A stretch of 64,000 nt of DNA, from positions 137,546 to 201,545 of the forward strand of contig CAKXHL010000002.1 in assembly GCA_934875375.1 (NCBI GenBank), read 5' to 3'. A program made the translations under genes and the position numbers. The notes below the pieces were generated by a model. The model made no database searches and was not told the DNA's origin. It saw nothing but the letters and a program-made list of their open reading frames with translations. Positions 17,413 to 26,546 of the stretch are shown piece by piece (position 1 is the stretch's first letter; every line of letters begins with the position of its first letter). Origin of the DNA: an uncultured bacterium. Lineage in GTDB: Bacteria > Bacillota > Clostridia > Oscillospirales > Ruminococcaceae.

Positions 17413-17441
17413 ATTATATCGGGACTATGTAAAAAACGCAA
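17413..17441 (-). promoter_or_regulatory. sigma-A promoter of the glgP operon
   Basis: TTGCGT (17436-17441), 17-bp spacer, perfect TATAAT (17413-17418) on the minus strand. Confidence 0.65.
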
Positions 17442-17650
17442 CAAAGAAGCTTTTGGATTTTTATCCTTTTCAACGGGAACTTTTGGATTTTTCCTTTCAA
17501 AATCCTGATTTCTCCCTGTTTTCCTCCCAACCCCCTTTTCGAGCGAAAAAAAAAGTATTATAATATGGATATCTGTATGCTGCGCCCTTGGCAAACGGGC
17601 GTTTGGAAAAAAGAGTCCGCGGGAATTCCCCGCAGAAAGGCGGAATACCC

Positions 17651-18007
17651 ATGAATCCAACCAGCCGGGTTAAAATTGAAGTCTGCGGCGCAAAATATTA
17701 CATCGCCAGCACCGAGCCGGAAACATATGTCAAAGAACTGGGCGCTCAGCTGAACGCTCAGATTTCTGACATGCTCTCGCAAAACAATTCCCTGTCGGTG
17801 ACCGATGCGCTGATCTTGTGCCTTCTGAATTATATGGACAGCTACCGAAAAGCAGAAGAAAATACCGATCATATGCGCAGCCAGTTGACAGGTTATCTGG
17901 AAGACGCGGCCAAATACCGCATTGAAGCCGATGAAGCCAAACGGGAGATTGAACGGCTGCGCCGGGAACTGGAAAAAACAAAACAGGAGCTTTCTGATGC
18001 AAAATAA
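17651..18007 (+). CDS. zapA: cell division protein ZapA
   Basis: 118 residues. The globular N-terminal half (VKIEVCGAKYYIAS) is followed from about residue 60 by a heptad-rich coiled coil ending in charged repeats (RLRRELEKTKQELSD). ZapA binds and bundles FtsZ at mid-cell. The ATG at 17651 has AAAGGCGGA upstream; the longer open frame lacks support. A TATAAT at 17559-17564 could be its -10, with a weak -35. Its end overlaps the U32 gene by 11 nt. Confidence 0.9.
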   Translation: MNPTSRVKIEVCGAKYYIASTEPETYVKELGAQLNAQISDMLSQNNSLSVTDALILCLLNYMDSYRKAEENTDHMRSQLTGYLEDAAKYRIEADEAKREIERLRRELEKTKQELSDAK

Positions 18008-20081
18008 ACCAAAATGCAAGACGATGGAGCTTTTGGCTCCTGCCGGAGGGCCAGAACAACTGACCGCGGCGGTGCTTTGCGGCGCCGACGCGGTCTATTT
18101 TGGCGCGGGAAATTTTAACGCCCGCCGAAACGCGAAAAATTTTGAGCTGGAATCGCTGCGGGAAACTGTGACGTTTTGCCATCTGCACGGTACCGCCGTT
18201 CATTTGACGGTCAACACCCTGGTATTCGACCGGGAACTGCCCAGCGCCATGGAAACGGTCCGCGCCGCCTGCGAGGCGGGAGTAGACGCACTGATCGTAC
18301 AGGATTTGGGGCTGGCCCGGTTCATCCGGCAGGCGGCGCCTGACATGCCGATTCACGCCTCCACCCAGATGAGCCTGCACAATCTAAGCGGTGTTCAGCT
18401 GCTGGAGCCGTTCGGCTATACCCGCGCCGTACTGGCCCGGGAGATGAATGCCGAAGAAATCGCGCAGGTCTGCCGCGGAACGACAATGGAGATCGAGACT
18501 TTTGTCCACGGCGCTCTTTGCATGTGTTTATCCGGTCAGTGCTACTTAAGCGCAGTGGCCGGGGAACGGTCCGGCAATCGGGGCCTGTGCGCCCAGCCCT
18601 GCCGGCTGCCCTTTTATGAAAAAAATCCACAGCGCTGCGGGCTTTCCCTCAAGGATATGAGCCTGTTTTCCCATATCGATGAGCTGCGGCAGGCCGGCGT
18701 GTGTTCTTTGAAAATCGAAGGGCGGATGAAGCGACCGGAATACGTAGCGGCGGCGGTCAGCGCCGGCCGGGCTGCCCTGGCGGGAGAAAAGCCGGATCTT
18801 CACACGCTGCAGGCAGTTTTTTCCCGTTCCGGCTTTACGGACGGATATTTTACCGGCAAGCTGGGTCCCGGTATGTTCGGCACCCGGCAAAAAGAGGATG
18901 TGACCGCCGCATCCCCCGCGCTTTTAAAGGATCTGGCGCGGCTTTATGCCAAGGAAACCGGGCGGATAGGCATTCAGGCGCAGATAAAGGTCCGCGCCAG
19001 CATGCCGCTTTGTCTGACCCTGTCCGACCCGGACGGCAACAGCGTTACGGTTTCTGGCGCAGTACCCCAAGCAGCCCTTTCCAAGGAAACCACCGAAGAA
19101 ATGATCCGGCAAAGCCTGAACAAGTTAGGCGGAACCCCGTATCATCTCAAAAAAGCGAACATCTCGTTAGAAAGCGGGCTGGCGGTGCCGGTATCAGCGC
19201 TCAATCAGCTGCGGCGGGAGGCTGTGGAGGCTCTCTCCGCCCAAAGAAGCCGCCCAAAAGAAATCCCATTTTCTGCGCCGCAGCGGGAACCGCTGCCCAA
19301 ACCCGACCCTCAAAAAAGCCCGGCGCTGTGGGTGCGCCTGCAATATCCCGGTCAGCTTGACCGGGAGCTGTGGCGGCATGCCCAGCGCATCATCCTTCCG
19401 CTGGACCAGCTGGCATCGCTGCCGGTGACCGGTTTGGAAGAAAAGCTGGTCGCCCAGCTGCCCGCCATGCTGTTTGATGAAGAACAGCTGCTGCAATCGC
19501 TTGAGATTTGCCGCAGTAAGGGGGTCCGGTATGCGATGACCGGAAATTTGGGCGGGATTTTACCCGCTCAAAAAATGGGGATGCAGCCAATCGGCGATTT
19601 TGGCCTTAATATCACCAACGTCCAGTCGCTGATCCGCTTAAAGGAAATGGGGCTGGAGTCGGCAACCCTTTCCATCGAAATGCCCATGGCTGACTGCACC
19701 GCCATGTCGCCAGTGCTGCCCCGGGGAATTTTCGCTTACGGCCGGCTGCCCTTGATGACCGTGCGCAACTGCCCTGCCGCCGCAGAAAACGGCTGCCGAA
19801 GCTGCCGGGGATTCCGGGTCATGTACGACCGGCGGCGCGCCCCCTTTCTGGTGGACTGCGGCGGCAAAAAAGACGGTGGACGTCAATCCGGCGCACAGAT
19901 TTACAACCATCTTCCGCTGTATCTGGCCGACCGGCTGGACGAATGCAGGGGCCTGGATTTTCTCACTCTGTATTTTACCGATGAATCTTCGGACCAGGCG
20001 GCGGATATCTTAAAAGAGTACCAGCAGAAAGGCCGGCGGGACGGTATTACCCGCGGACTGTACTACCGGCATGTCAAATAA
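17997..20081 (+). CDS. U32-family peptidase-like / RlhA-type rRNA hydroxylation protein
   Basis: 694 residues. MELLAPAGGPEQLTAAV opens the TIM-barrel-like U32 domain; the family signature FVHGALCMCLSGQCYLS and the cysteine cluster GNRGLCAQPCRLPF, then SLKIEGRMKRPEYVA, are clear. A long C-terminal part fits the DUF3656 collagenase-like extension with further cysteines (NCPAAAENGCRSCRG). Proteins of this type (RlhA, TrhP) act in prephenate-dependent hydroxylation of rRNA or tRNA rather than proteolysis; which RNA is unknown here. Ribosome site CAGGAG lies inside the zapA end, so translation is coupled. Confidence 0.88.
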   Translation: MQNKPKCKTMELLAPAGGPEQLTAAVLCGADAVYFGAGNFNARRNAKNFELESLRETVTFCHLHGTAVHLTVNTLVFDRELPSAMETVRAACEAGVDALIVQDLGLARFIRQAAPDMPIHASTQMSLHNLSGVQLLEPFGYTRAVLAREMNAEEIAQVCRGTTMEIETFVHGALCMCLSGQCYLSAVAGERSGNRGLCAQPCRLPFYEKNPQRCGLSLKDMSLFSHIDELRQAGVCSLKIEGRMKRPEYVAAAVSAGRAALAGEKPDLHTLQAVFSRSGFTDGYFTGKLGPGMFGTRQKEDVTAASPALLKDLARLYAKETGRIGIQAQIKVRASMPLCLTLSDPDGNSVTVSGAVPQAALSKETTEEMIRQSLNKLGGTPYHLKKANISLESGLAVPVSALNQLRREAVEALSAQRSRPKEIPFSAPQREPLPKPDPQKSPALWVRLQYPGQLDRELWRHAQRIILPLDQLASLPVTGLEEKLVAQLPAMLFDEEQLLQSLEICRSKGVRYAMTGNLGGILPAQKMGMQPIGDFGLNITNVQSLIRLKEMGLESATLSIEMPMADCTAMSPVLPRGIFAYGRLPLMTVRNCPAAAENGCRSCRGFRVMYDRRRAPFLVDCGGKKDGGRQSGAQIYNHLPLYLADRLDECRGLDFLTLYFTDESSDQAADILKEYQQKGRRDGITRGLYYRHVK

Positions 20082-20107
20082 GCCCATGCAAAAAGGAGAA
20101 ATCTGAC

Positions 20108-21955
20108 TTGGATTTGATTTTTCACGCACAGGACACTACCTATAAATCCCCCTTCGGAGCGGTTTCTGCCGGAACGCCGATCCGGTTTCAGGCAGACCTT
20201 CCCAAAGATGGCACTCTGGTGCAGCCACAGCTGCTGGTCTGCCGTGACGGCCAGTGGGATCAGCCCCAAATCATTCCCATGACACTGCAACAGACGCTGC
20301 CGCAGGTCAACCGATTCCGCGCTGCCTATACGCCAAAACAGCCGGCGCTTTTGTTTTACCGCTTTTCCTGCACGCATGAAGGGAAGACGGTCGATTTTTA
20401 TAGCGATCCGGACGGAAAAGCGGTTTTACAGGGCGACTGCTGGTGGCAGCTGACCGTATATGATCCAGCTTATCAAACGCCAGATTTTATTAAAGGCGGT
20501 CTGTATTACCAAATTTTCCCCGACCGCTTTTTTTGCAGCAAAAAAGCCAAGCAAAATGTCCCGGCGGACCGGATTCTGCATCCGGATTTTTCAGGCCTGC
20601 CGGAATTTCTCCCCAATGCGCAGGGAAAGATTCTCAACAATGACTATTTTGGCGGCGATTTGGCTGGGATTACGGAAAAAATCCCCTATCTGCGGGAATT
20701 GGGTGTTACCTGCTTATATCTGAACCCGATTTTTGAAGCCCACTCCAACCACCGGTACAACACTGCCGATTATCGAAAAATCGATCCGCTGTTGGGCACG
20801 GAAGAAGACTTTCGCCAGCTGTGCGACGCCGCTCATCAAGCGGGGATGGCTGTGATTCTGGACGGAGTGTTTTCCCACACTGGCAGCGACAGCATTTATT
20901 TTAACCGGGAAGGACGATACGGAAACAGCGGCGCTTTTCGGGATCCGCAAAGCCCTTACCGAAAATGGTATCAGTTTGAGCAGTATCCCTACCGCTATCA
21001 CAGCTGGTGGGGAATCGACACGCTGCCCAATGTCAACGAAGAGGAACCAACTTATCTGGATTTCATCTGCGCAGATGACGGGGTGCTGGCTTTCTGGATG
21101 GGCCTTGGCGCGGATGGGTTTCGGCTGGATGTTGCAGACGAGCTGCCCGACTGCTTTTTGGACGCAGTACGCCGCCAACTGAAAAAACACGGCGCGCGCC
21201 TTTTGATCGGGGAAGTCTGGGAGGACGCCTCCAACAAAATCGCATACGGCCAGCGGCGGCGCTACCTGTTAGGCGAACAGCTGGACGGCGTGATGAATTA
21301 TCCGCTGGGCAATGCCATTCTCTCTTTTGTCCGCAACGGCGGCGGGCAGGACTTGGCCCGAACCGTTTGGACCATACTGGAACATTATCCGCCGCAGACC
21401 GTATCGGTTTTAATGAACAGCCTGTCTACCCACGACATTCCCCGGGCTATTACGGCACTGGCGGGAGAACCGTTCGCCGGACAGGACCGGGAATGGCAGG
21501 CCGCGAGACATTTTTTGCCGCCGGACCGCTATCAGGACGGAAAAAAGAAACTGCGTCTGGCCAGTCTGCTGCAATATCTTCTGCCAGGTGTGCCCTGCTT
21601 ATATTATGGGGACGAAGCCGGTCTTTCCGGCTATCGGGACCCGTTTAACCGCTGCCCCTATCCATGGGGACAGGAAGATCCCGAATTGCTGGACTGGTTC
21701 CGGCAGCTGGGTACGCTGCGCCGGGAATTTTCGGAACTGCTGGCGAACGGGGACTATCTTCCGGTGCTGTGGAACCGGGATTTGTTTTGCTTCGTACGCC
21801 GACAAGGCAACCGTACGCTGCTGGTCGCTGTCAACCGGGGCGACGAGCCGTGCCCTCTCTTGCTGCCTCAGGGGCCCTTCCGGGTTTTGCTGGGGCGGGC
21901 AGACGGCGGGCAGCTGGCGGCCGAAGAGGGGGTTGTCTTGCTGTACGAAAGCTGA
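20108..21955 (+). CDS. GH13 alpha-glycosidase (neopullulanase/cyclomaltodextrinase type)
   Basis: 615 residues, no signal peptide, so cytosolic. An N-terminal CBM34-like beta domain (1-120) precedes a GH13 barrel beginning GGLYYQIFPDRF near residue 130. Catalytic residues are visible: nucleophile Asp in GFRLDVADE (about 341), acid Glu in LIGEVWED (about 368) and the third Asp in LSTHDIPR (about 443). It would cleave maltodextrins, cyclodextrins or pullulan fragments. Start is a TTG at 20108 with AAGGAG 9 bp upstream; no in-frame ATG is placed as well. Third gene of the zapA operon. Confidence 0.92.
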   Translation: MDLIFHAQDTTYKSPFGAVSAGTPIRFQADLPKDGTLVQPQLLVCRDGQWDQPQIIPMTLQQTLPQVNRFRAAYTPKQPALLFYRFSCTHEGKTVDFYSDPDGKAVLQGDCWWQLTVYDPAYQTPDFIKGGLYYQIFPDRFFCSKKAKQNVPADRILHPDFSGLPEFLPNAQGKILNNDYFGGDLAGITEKIPYLRELGVTCLYLNPIFEAHSNHRYNTADYRKIDPLLGTEEDFRQLCDAAHQAGMAVILDGVFSHTGSDSIYFNREGRYGNSGAFRDPQSPYRKWYQFEQYPYRYHSWWGIDTLPNVNEEEPTYLDFICADDGVLAFWMGLGADGFRLDVADELPDCFLDAVRRQLKKHGARLLIGEVWEDASNKIAYGQRRRYLLGEQLDGVMNYPLGNAILSFVRNGGGQDLARTVWTILEHYPPQTVSVLMNSLSTHDIPRAITALAGEPFAGQDREWQAARHFLPPDRYQDGKKKLRLASLLQYLLPGVPCLYYGDEAGLSGYRDPFNRCPYPWGQEDPELLDWFRQLGTLRREFSELLANGDYLPVLWNRDLFCFVRRQGNRTLLVAVNRGDEPCPLLLPQGPFRVLLGRADGGQLAAEEGVVLLYES

Positions 21956-21979
21956 AAACGGATGGGAGGAAAAATTTTG

Positions 21980-22420
21980 ATGTCTTTTGTACCACACCGA
22001 CATCTGGTCCAGTACTACGAAACCGATCAAATGGGGGTTGTCCATCATTCCAATTATATCCGCTGGTTTGAAGAGGCGCGGGTCTTTTTTATGGATCAAA
22101 TGGGGTTCGGCTATGACGAAATGGAAAAGTCCGGCGTATCCAGCCCGGTGATCGAAGCCAGATGCGCTTATCGCTCCAGCGCGCGCTTTCACGATGAAGT
22201 GCTGGTCTTTGTCCGCATCGACCAGTTCACCGGCACCCGCCTGACCGTATCTTACCGGGTCATCGACGCAGCAGACAAAACGTTGCGGGCCGAAGGAGAA
22301 ACCCGGCACTGCTTTTTGAACCGTCAGGGGCGGCCGGTATCGTTAAAAAAAGAAAATCTGGCGGCATTCGAACGGTTCTGCGCCCTAGCAGGTCAGGATC
22401 TTTATGAGAAGATCCGTTAA
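21980..22420 (+). CDS. acyl-CoA thioesterase, YbgC/FadM hot-dog fold
   Basis: 146 residues. The active-site stretch YYETDQMGVVHHSNYIRWFE matches the 4HBT family, with the catalytic Asp in T-D-Q-M-G. The enzyme hydrolyses short- or medium-chain acyl-CoA thioesters; the exact acyl group is unknown. GGAGG precedes the ATG at 21980 by 11 bp; TTG at 21977 is an alternative start. It follows the GH13 gene by 24 bp and closes the operon. Confidence 0.9.
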   Translation: MSFVPHRHLVQYYETDQMGVVHHSNYIRWFEEARVFFMDQMGFGYDEMEKSGVSSPVIEARCAYRSSARFHDEVLVFVRIDQFTGTRLTVSYRVIDAADKTLRAEGETRHCFLNRQGRPVSLKKENLAAFERFCALAGQDLYEKIR

Positions 22421-22562
22421 CTCCTTTTCTTACAAACAAGGGCCCGCAAGGGTGACGTTTCATAAAATAGTTAACAGAAGCAACTTGATTTGCTGTGCCT
22501 ATCCTTGTATTTGTATAACATTATCATATACATGTCCATGAGAAATCGATCAAACATCGTTT

Positions 22563-23062
22563 ATTGAGGTTACTGAAAATGAAGTATAGAACGTTATCTG
22601 TAGTAAGTTTTGGGAAATGATGGACCAATTAGATCATAAAACAAAATATATGCTGTATGAACCAGGGGAAAGGACAAAAGACCTTGCAAAATTGAGTCTG
22701 TCATACGGAATTCAGTAGAAGGAGACAACTTTCTTCTTGTTGCTGAAGCAGACGGCAGACTTGTGGGATATCTATCCGCAGAAAAGGGCAGTTTGAATCG
22801 TATCGCCCATTCTGCATATATCGTCGTTGGAATTTTGTCGGAATATCGCGGAAAAGGAATTGGTACAGAGTTTTTTAGGCGATTGGATATTTGGGCGGAA
22901 GAAATGAAGGTTTCACGTTTGGAATTGACTGTCATTTGTGAAAATTCGGTTGCTAAACACCTGTATGAAAAAAATGGATTTGAAATAGAAGGCATAAAAA
23001 GAAAGTCGGTTTTGGTTGACGGAAAGTACCTGGATGAATTTTATATGGCCAAAATCAAATAA
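22563..23062 (+). pseudogene. GNAT acetyltransferase, frameshifted
   Basis: Two reading frames join to one GNAT protein. The first frame reads ICSKFWEMMDQLD and MLYEPGERTKDLAK; after a missing A in a run at about 22687-22690 the other frame continues IESVIRNSVEG, FLLVAEADGRLVGYLSA, the acetyl-CoA loop GILSEYRGKGIGTEFF, and ends at 23062. An in-frame TAG also interrupts the N-terminus near 22587, and no sensible start codon is seen. Either a decayed gene or, for the frameshift, a homopolymer sequencing error. Base composition is more AT-rich than the neighbours, suggesting acquired DNA. Confidence 0.75.
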
Positions 23063-23220
23063 ACTTGAAACGCAATCCTGCCATTCTATCAGCCGTGATG
23101 AACCTTCACGAGATTTTACAGACAAACGAAAATTTGTCGAACAGATTCAAAATTGCACTTCTATACATCTTCGTATCGTGCGATGTAGTCTTTTGCGGCG
23201 TACCAAAGCCAATATATTGC
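23063..23220. other. AT-rich stretch after the GNAT pseudogene, no gene recognised
   Basis: Open frames here are short and unlike any family I know. The stretch from the end of the pseudogene to the DUF3783 gene is about 420 bp and holds, besides this, one terminator (23221-23258) and a further 225 bp (23259-23484) with nothing supportable. Confidence 0.4.
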
Positions 23221-23258
23221 AAAAACCGACCTGTGGGTTGTAACCACAGGTCGGTTTT
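23221..23258 (+). terminator. intrinsic terminator after the GNAT pseudogene
   Basis: AAACCGACCTGTGG pairs with CCACAGGTCGGTTT around a 7-nt loop, with A/T flanks. Confidence 0.8.
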
Positions 23259-23484
23259 ATCGTTTTCGGATGCCCTGTCTAATAGCAGGACGCTTATTCG
23301 TAAGAAAAACGGGAGGGTCTCTTTACGCAAAACGGAAAAGCTGCTGTATTCTTGGCCAGTTTTTCTATTATCCCTGTTTGTCCTATCATTTTTTATACTC
23401 CCTGCTGGAAGGTATCACGCCAATGGCAAATTTACAGCGCATCTTCTTATTTTTCGTGTCCGATGGATTGCAAAGGCATAGCAT

Positions 23485-23892
23485 TTATTTCTGGTGCAGC
23501 GCCAGATGCTCTTTTTCCAGTTCTTCCAGAAGTGCGCCGAAAGGCCAACGCTGATTATGCGCTGTCATCACCGCTTTCAATTCCACCTGCAGCTGAGCTG
23601 CATTCATTTTTTCCAGCAGATTCCGTATCTCTTTTTCCTCCATCCCACAGAACACCATTGCCTGCCGGGAAGGCGTTTCTTTTTCCCACGGCTCTGCGGC
23701 CGTAGAAAATCCTGCCAATCCGGCCAGTAGCCCCAGCGGATCGCCAAGTCGGGAATCCGGCACTTCCTCCCATAAAATTCCCTGCCGCCGGCAGAGTTGT
23801 GCCAGTGCCTGCTCCTGCTCAGAACCAGGCTCAATGGCATAAAACAGAATTTTCGGAACGATAGGTGGTCTTACACGTGCTTTCATTTTCAT
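23485..23892 (-). CDS. DUF3783 domain protein
   Basis: 135 residues, soluble. The C-terminal part (ELKAVMTAHNQRWPFGALLE and E-L-E-K-E-H) is characteristic of DUF3783, a small domain of unknown function found in Firmicutes. The N-terminal third begins VRPPIVPKILFYAI and may be a thioredoxin-like strand pattern, but that is a guess. It starts 8 bp after the PfkB-type kinase on the same strand and is read from the same promoter. Confidence 0.7.
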   Translation of the reverse strand: MKMKARVRPPIVPKILFYAIEPGSEQEQALAQLCRRQGILWEEVPDSRLGDPLGLLAGLAGFSTAAEPWEKETPSRQAMVFCGMEEKEIRNLLEKMNAAQLQVELKAVMTAHNQRWPFGALLEELEKEHLALHQK

Positions 23893-23899
23893 CTTCCTT

Positions 23900-24808
23900 T
23901 TATCTCATTTTCATCCTTGCTTCAGTTTGTAAAATTTCTTGTTTTCCGGCCAGTTGTCCAGCAAAAGCAGTGGCGCTGCCCGCGGCAACTCCTAAATGAA
24001 ACGCGCCGAACCAGTCCCGGCCCCAAGAACGCCCTGCCAAAAAACCGGCCAGCAGACTGTCTCCTGCACCGGTGGTTCCCCGGATAATCCCTCCCGGTGC
24101 GGCCAGCTGATAAAACTCGCCTGATTCGGTCAAAAGCGCCGCGCCGTCACCTCCCAAAGACAAAAGTACGCTGCGTGCGCCCAACTTTTGGATGCGAATC
24201 GCCGCCTCTTTTGCAAAATCCGGACGGTCCGGTTCCAGTCCCAACAACTGTGCAGCCTCGTCCCGATTGGGTTTCACCACAGAGGGGTTGCCCTCCAGAC
24301 TATGCCGCAGCAGGGCGCCGTCGGCATCCACCGCCGTAAAAACGCCCCGCCCCTGCAATCGATTCAGAATATCCCGTATAACCGACAAAGGCACGCCCGG
24401 CGGCACACTGCCGCCGAAAGAAAGAACATCTCCCTGCCGCAACCGTTCCATCTGATCCAGCAGGCTCTGCAGCTCCTTAGGGGAAACAATCGGGCCGGGA
24501 GTATTGATCTCCGTTTCCTGTCCGGCGCGCAGCTTCACATTGATTCGGGTATCCCCCTTTGTTTCAATCAGACTTTCCCTCACGCCCCGCTCTTTCAGCA
24601 GCGTCCGCAGATGCCCGCCGGTATATCCGCCCGCCAGCCCGAGGGCGAGATTCGGGACGCCCAATCCAGTAAGCACTACCGACTGGCTGATCCCCTTTCC
24701 GCCAAAAGTCATCCGGGCAGCGGCGACACGGTTTACCTGACCCAACTGAACAGTAGGGCTGTCCAGAATATAATCCAGCGAAGGATTCAGCGTAACGGTA
24801 TAAATCAC
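23900..24808 (-). CDS. PfkB-family sugar-phosphate kinase (1-phosphofructokinase/tagatose-6-P kinase type)
   Basis: 302 residues. Typical FruK/LacC features: IYTVTLNPSLDYIL at the start, the sugar-binding FGGKGISQSVVLTGLG, VVKPNRDEAAQLLG, and the C-terminal GTTGAGDSLLAGF with the catalytic Asp and anion hole. It phosphorylates a ketohexose phosphate, making the bisphosphate. No PTS fructose permease or DeoR regulator is beside it, so FruK versus LacC cannot be decided. Start is GTG at 24806-24808 with GAGGGGG. Confidence 0.88.
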   Translation of the reverse strand: MIYTVTLNPSLDYILDSPTVQLGQVNRVAAARMTFGGKGISQSVVLTGLGVPNLALGLAGGYTGGHLRTLLKERGVRESLIETKGDTRINVKLRAGQETEINTPGPIVSPKELQSLLDQMERLRQGDVLSFGGSVPPGVPLSVIRDILNRLQGRGVFTAVDADGALLRHSLEGNPSVVKPNRDEAAQLLGLEPDRPDFAKEAAIRIQKLGARSVLLSLGGDGAALLTESGEFYQLAAPGGIIRGTTGAGDSLLAGFLAGRSWGRDWFGAFHLGVAAGSATAFAGQLAGKQEILQTEARMKMR

Positions 24809-24835
24809 AGGCAGTCCCCCTCTTTGTTTGGGAAT

Positions 24836-24864
24836 ATTCTATCCTTTTTATGCCAAAAAGTCAA
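24836..24864 (-). promoter_or_regulatory. sigma-A promoter of the PfkB/DUF3783 pair
   Basis: TTGACT (24859-24864), 17-bp spacer, TAGAAT (24836-24841) on the minus strand. Confidence 0.65.
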
Positions 24865-24998
24865 AAGGCCGCCGGATATTGCAAAAAATTTTGCCCTTTT
24901 CTGTTTATTTATGTTACATTATTCTAAGCCACTTTGTTTTCTTAGCGGGATTTTAGCATAGAAAAAATATGCTTTATGATATGATGTAAACGGAAAGG

Positions 24999-26546
24999 AT
25001 GATGGATTTGAAAAAAAGGCTGCTTTTCCGGCTGCTGCCCGACCGGCGCAGTTTTTGGCAGGACGCAGTCAAAACGCTGCTGATCCTCTTTGCCAGTACA
25101 GCGGTCAATTTTTTAATGGTACAAACCGCAAGGGATACCCAAAACGTTTCGGAATTGTATCTGCTGTCAGTCCTTTTAATTTCTTTGAGCACTTCCGGAT
25201 ACTTCTGGGGACTTTTGGGCGCGGCAGCCGGAGTGGTCGGCACCAACTATCTGTTTACTTATCCCTATTATGCGTTTAATTTTTCTTTGAAGGGCTATCC
25301 AGTGACCTTTTTATGCATGCTGTTGGTGGCGGGTATCTCCAGCACACTGGCGGCAGGCATCAAGGAGCAGAGGAACCTGTCGCAAAGCCGGGAGGAAAAC
25401 ACACAAAAGCTGAACCGTGTGGCCCAGCAGCTGCTGGGCGCCCAAACAGCCGAACAAATCGGCGCGCTGGCGGCGCGGTGTCTTTCAGAATTTTTGCAGC
25501 TGCCAGCCTGCTTTTATCTGACGGCTGAAACACAGTCCCCTATGATATGCGGCCAAGCGGATGACTTTTCTCCCAAGCAGGAAGCGGCGGCGGTACAAAC
25601 CGTTTTTTCCGCCAACCGCTCTGCCGGGTGGGGCTGTGACCTTTGCGGCGGCTGTACCTACCGATACTTTCCGGTTTCTTCCGGCCAAAGGGTGCTGGCG
25701 GCGGCCGGCATTCGGCTGCACGGGGAGCTGGAGGAGGAAAACCAGGAATTTTTGCAGCTGCTGTTGTCCCAGTTTGCCATGGCGCTGGAACGGCAGCGGC
25801 TTTCTGACGAAAGGCATCAAATGGCAGTGGAAAAACAAAAAGAACAGATGCGCGGCAACCTGCTGCGCGCCATTTCCCACGATCTGCGAACCCCCCTGAC
25901 CGGGATTCTCGGTGCAAGTTCCGCTATTTTGGAAAATGGGGAGCGCATTTCCCCACAGGCACAGCAACAGCTGATCCAGGACATCCGGGAGGATGCGGAC
26001 TGGCTTTTGCGCATGGTGGAGAATGTATTGTCGGTGACCCGGATCGGACAAAAAGCCTCCGGCCTGCGAAAAGTACCGGAGGCGGTGGAGGAAGTAGTGG
26101 CGCAAGCCGTCAACCGATGCCGCAAACGCCTGTCCGGCCTCTCTTTGACAGTACGCGTTCCGGAAGAGTTCATCATGGCTCCGATGGACAGCACTCTCAT
26201 CGAGCAGGTGCTGATCAATTTGATCGAAAACGCATATAAATACGGCAGATCGGCGCAGCCGATTGAGGTCACCATCTGTGCGGAGGGATGCTTTGTCCGC
26301 TTTATCGTGCGTGATCGGGGACCGGGCATTTCTCCGGAGCTTTTGCCTGTTATTTTTGAGGGTTTTCTGGGAAGGGATGGGCAAAGCGCAGATTCCAGCC
26401 GTGGGCTGGGTATTGGCCTTTCTATCTGCCGCTCTATCATTACGGCCCACGGCGGGACAATTCAGGCGGAAAACCGGCCCGGGGGCGGTGCACAGTTTAC
26501 CTTTACTTTGCCTTTAGAGGAGGATGAAACCGATGCCCGAGCATAA
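24999..26546 (+). CDS. KdpD-like sensor histidine kinase lacking the N-terminal KdpD/Usp region
   Basis: 515 residues. About four membrane segments (20-115) form a DUF4118 domain; a GAF-like region (140-265) contains CDLCGGC, an unusual CxxCxxC; then a dimerisation helix with ISHDLRTPLTG (phospho-acceptor His near 290) and an ATPase domain with NLIENAYKYG (N box), DRGPGIS (G1) and GLGIGLSIC (G2). Full KdpD is about 900 residues; the cytosolic 370-residue sensory front is absent. Two ATGs at 24999/25002 nearly touch the AAAGG site; a TTG at 25008 has better spacing. It overlaps the regulator gene by 14 nt. Confidence 0.88.
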   Translation: MMDLKKRLLFRLLPDRRSFWQDAVKTLLILFASTAVNFLMVQTARDTQNVSELYLLSVLLISLSTSGYFWGLLGAAAGVVGTNYLFTYPYYAFNFSLKGYPVTFLCMLLVAGISSTLAAGIKEQRNLSQSREENTQKLNRVAQQLLGAQTAEQIGALAARCLSEFLQLPACFYLTAETQSPMICGQADDFSPKQEAAAVQTVFSANRSAGWGCDLCGGCTYRYFPVSSGQRVLAAAGIRLHGELEEENQEFLQLLLSQFAMALERQRLSDERHQMAVEKQKEQMRGNLLRAISHDLRTPLTGILGASSAILENGERISPQAQQQLIQDIREDADWLLRMVENVLSVTRIGQKASGLRKVPEAVEEVVAQAVNRCRKRLSGLSLTVRVPEEFIMAPMDSTLIEQVLINLIENAYKYGRSAQPIEVTICAEGCFVRFIVRDRGPGISPELLPVIFEGFLGRDGQSADSSRGLGIGLSICRSIITAHGGTIQAENRPGGGAQFTFTLPLEEDETDARA

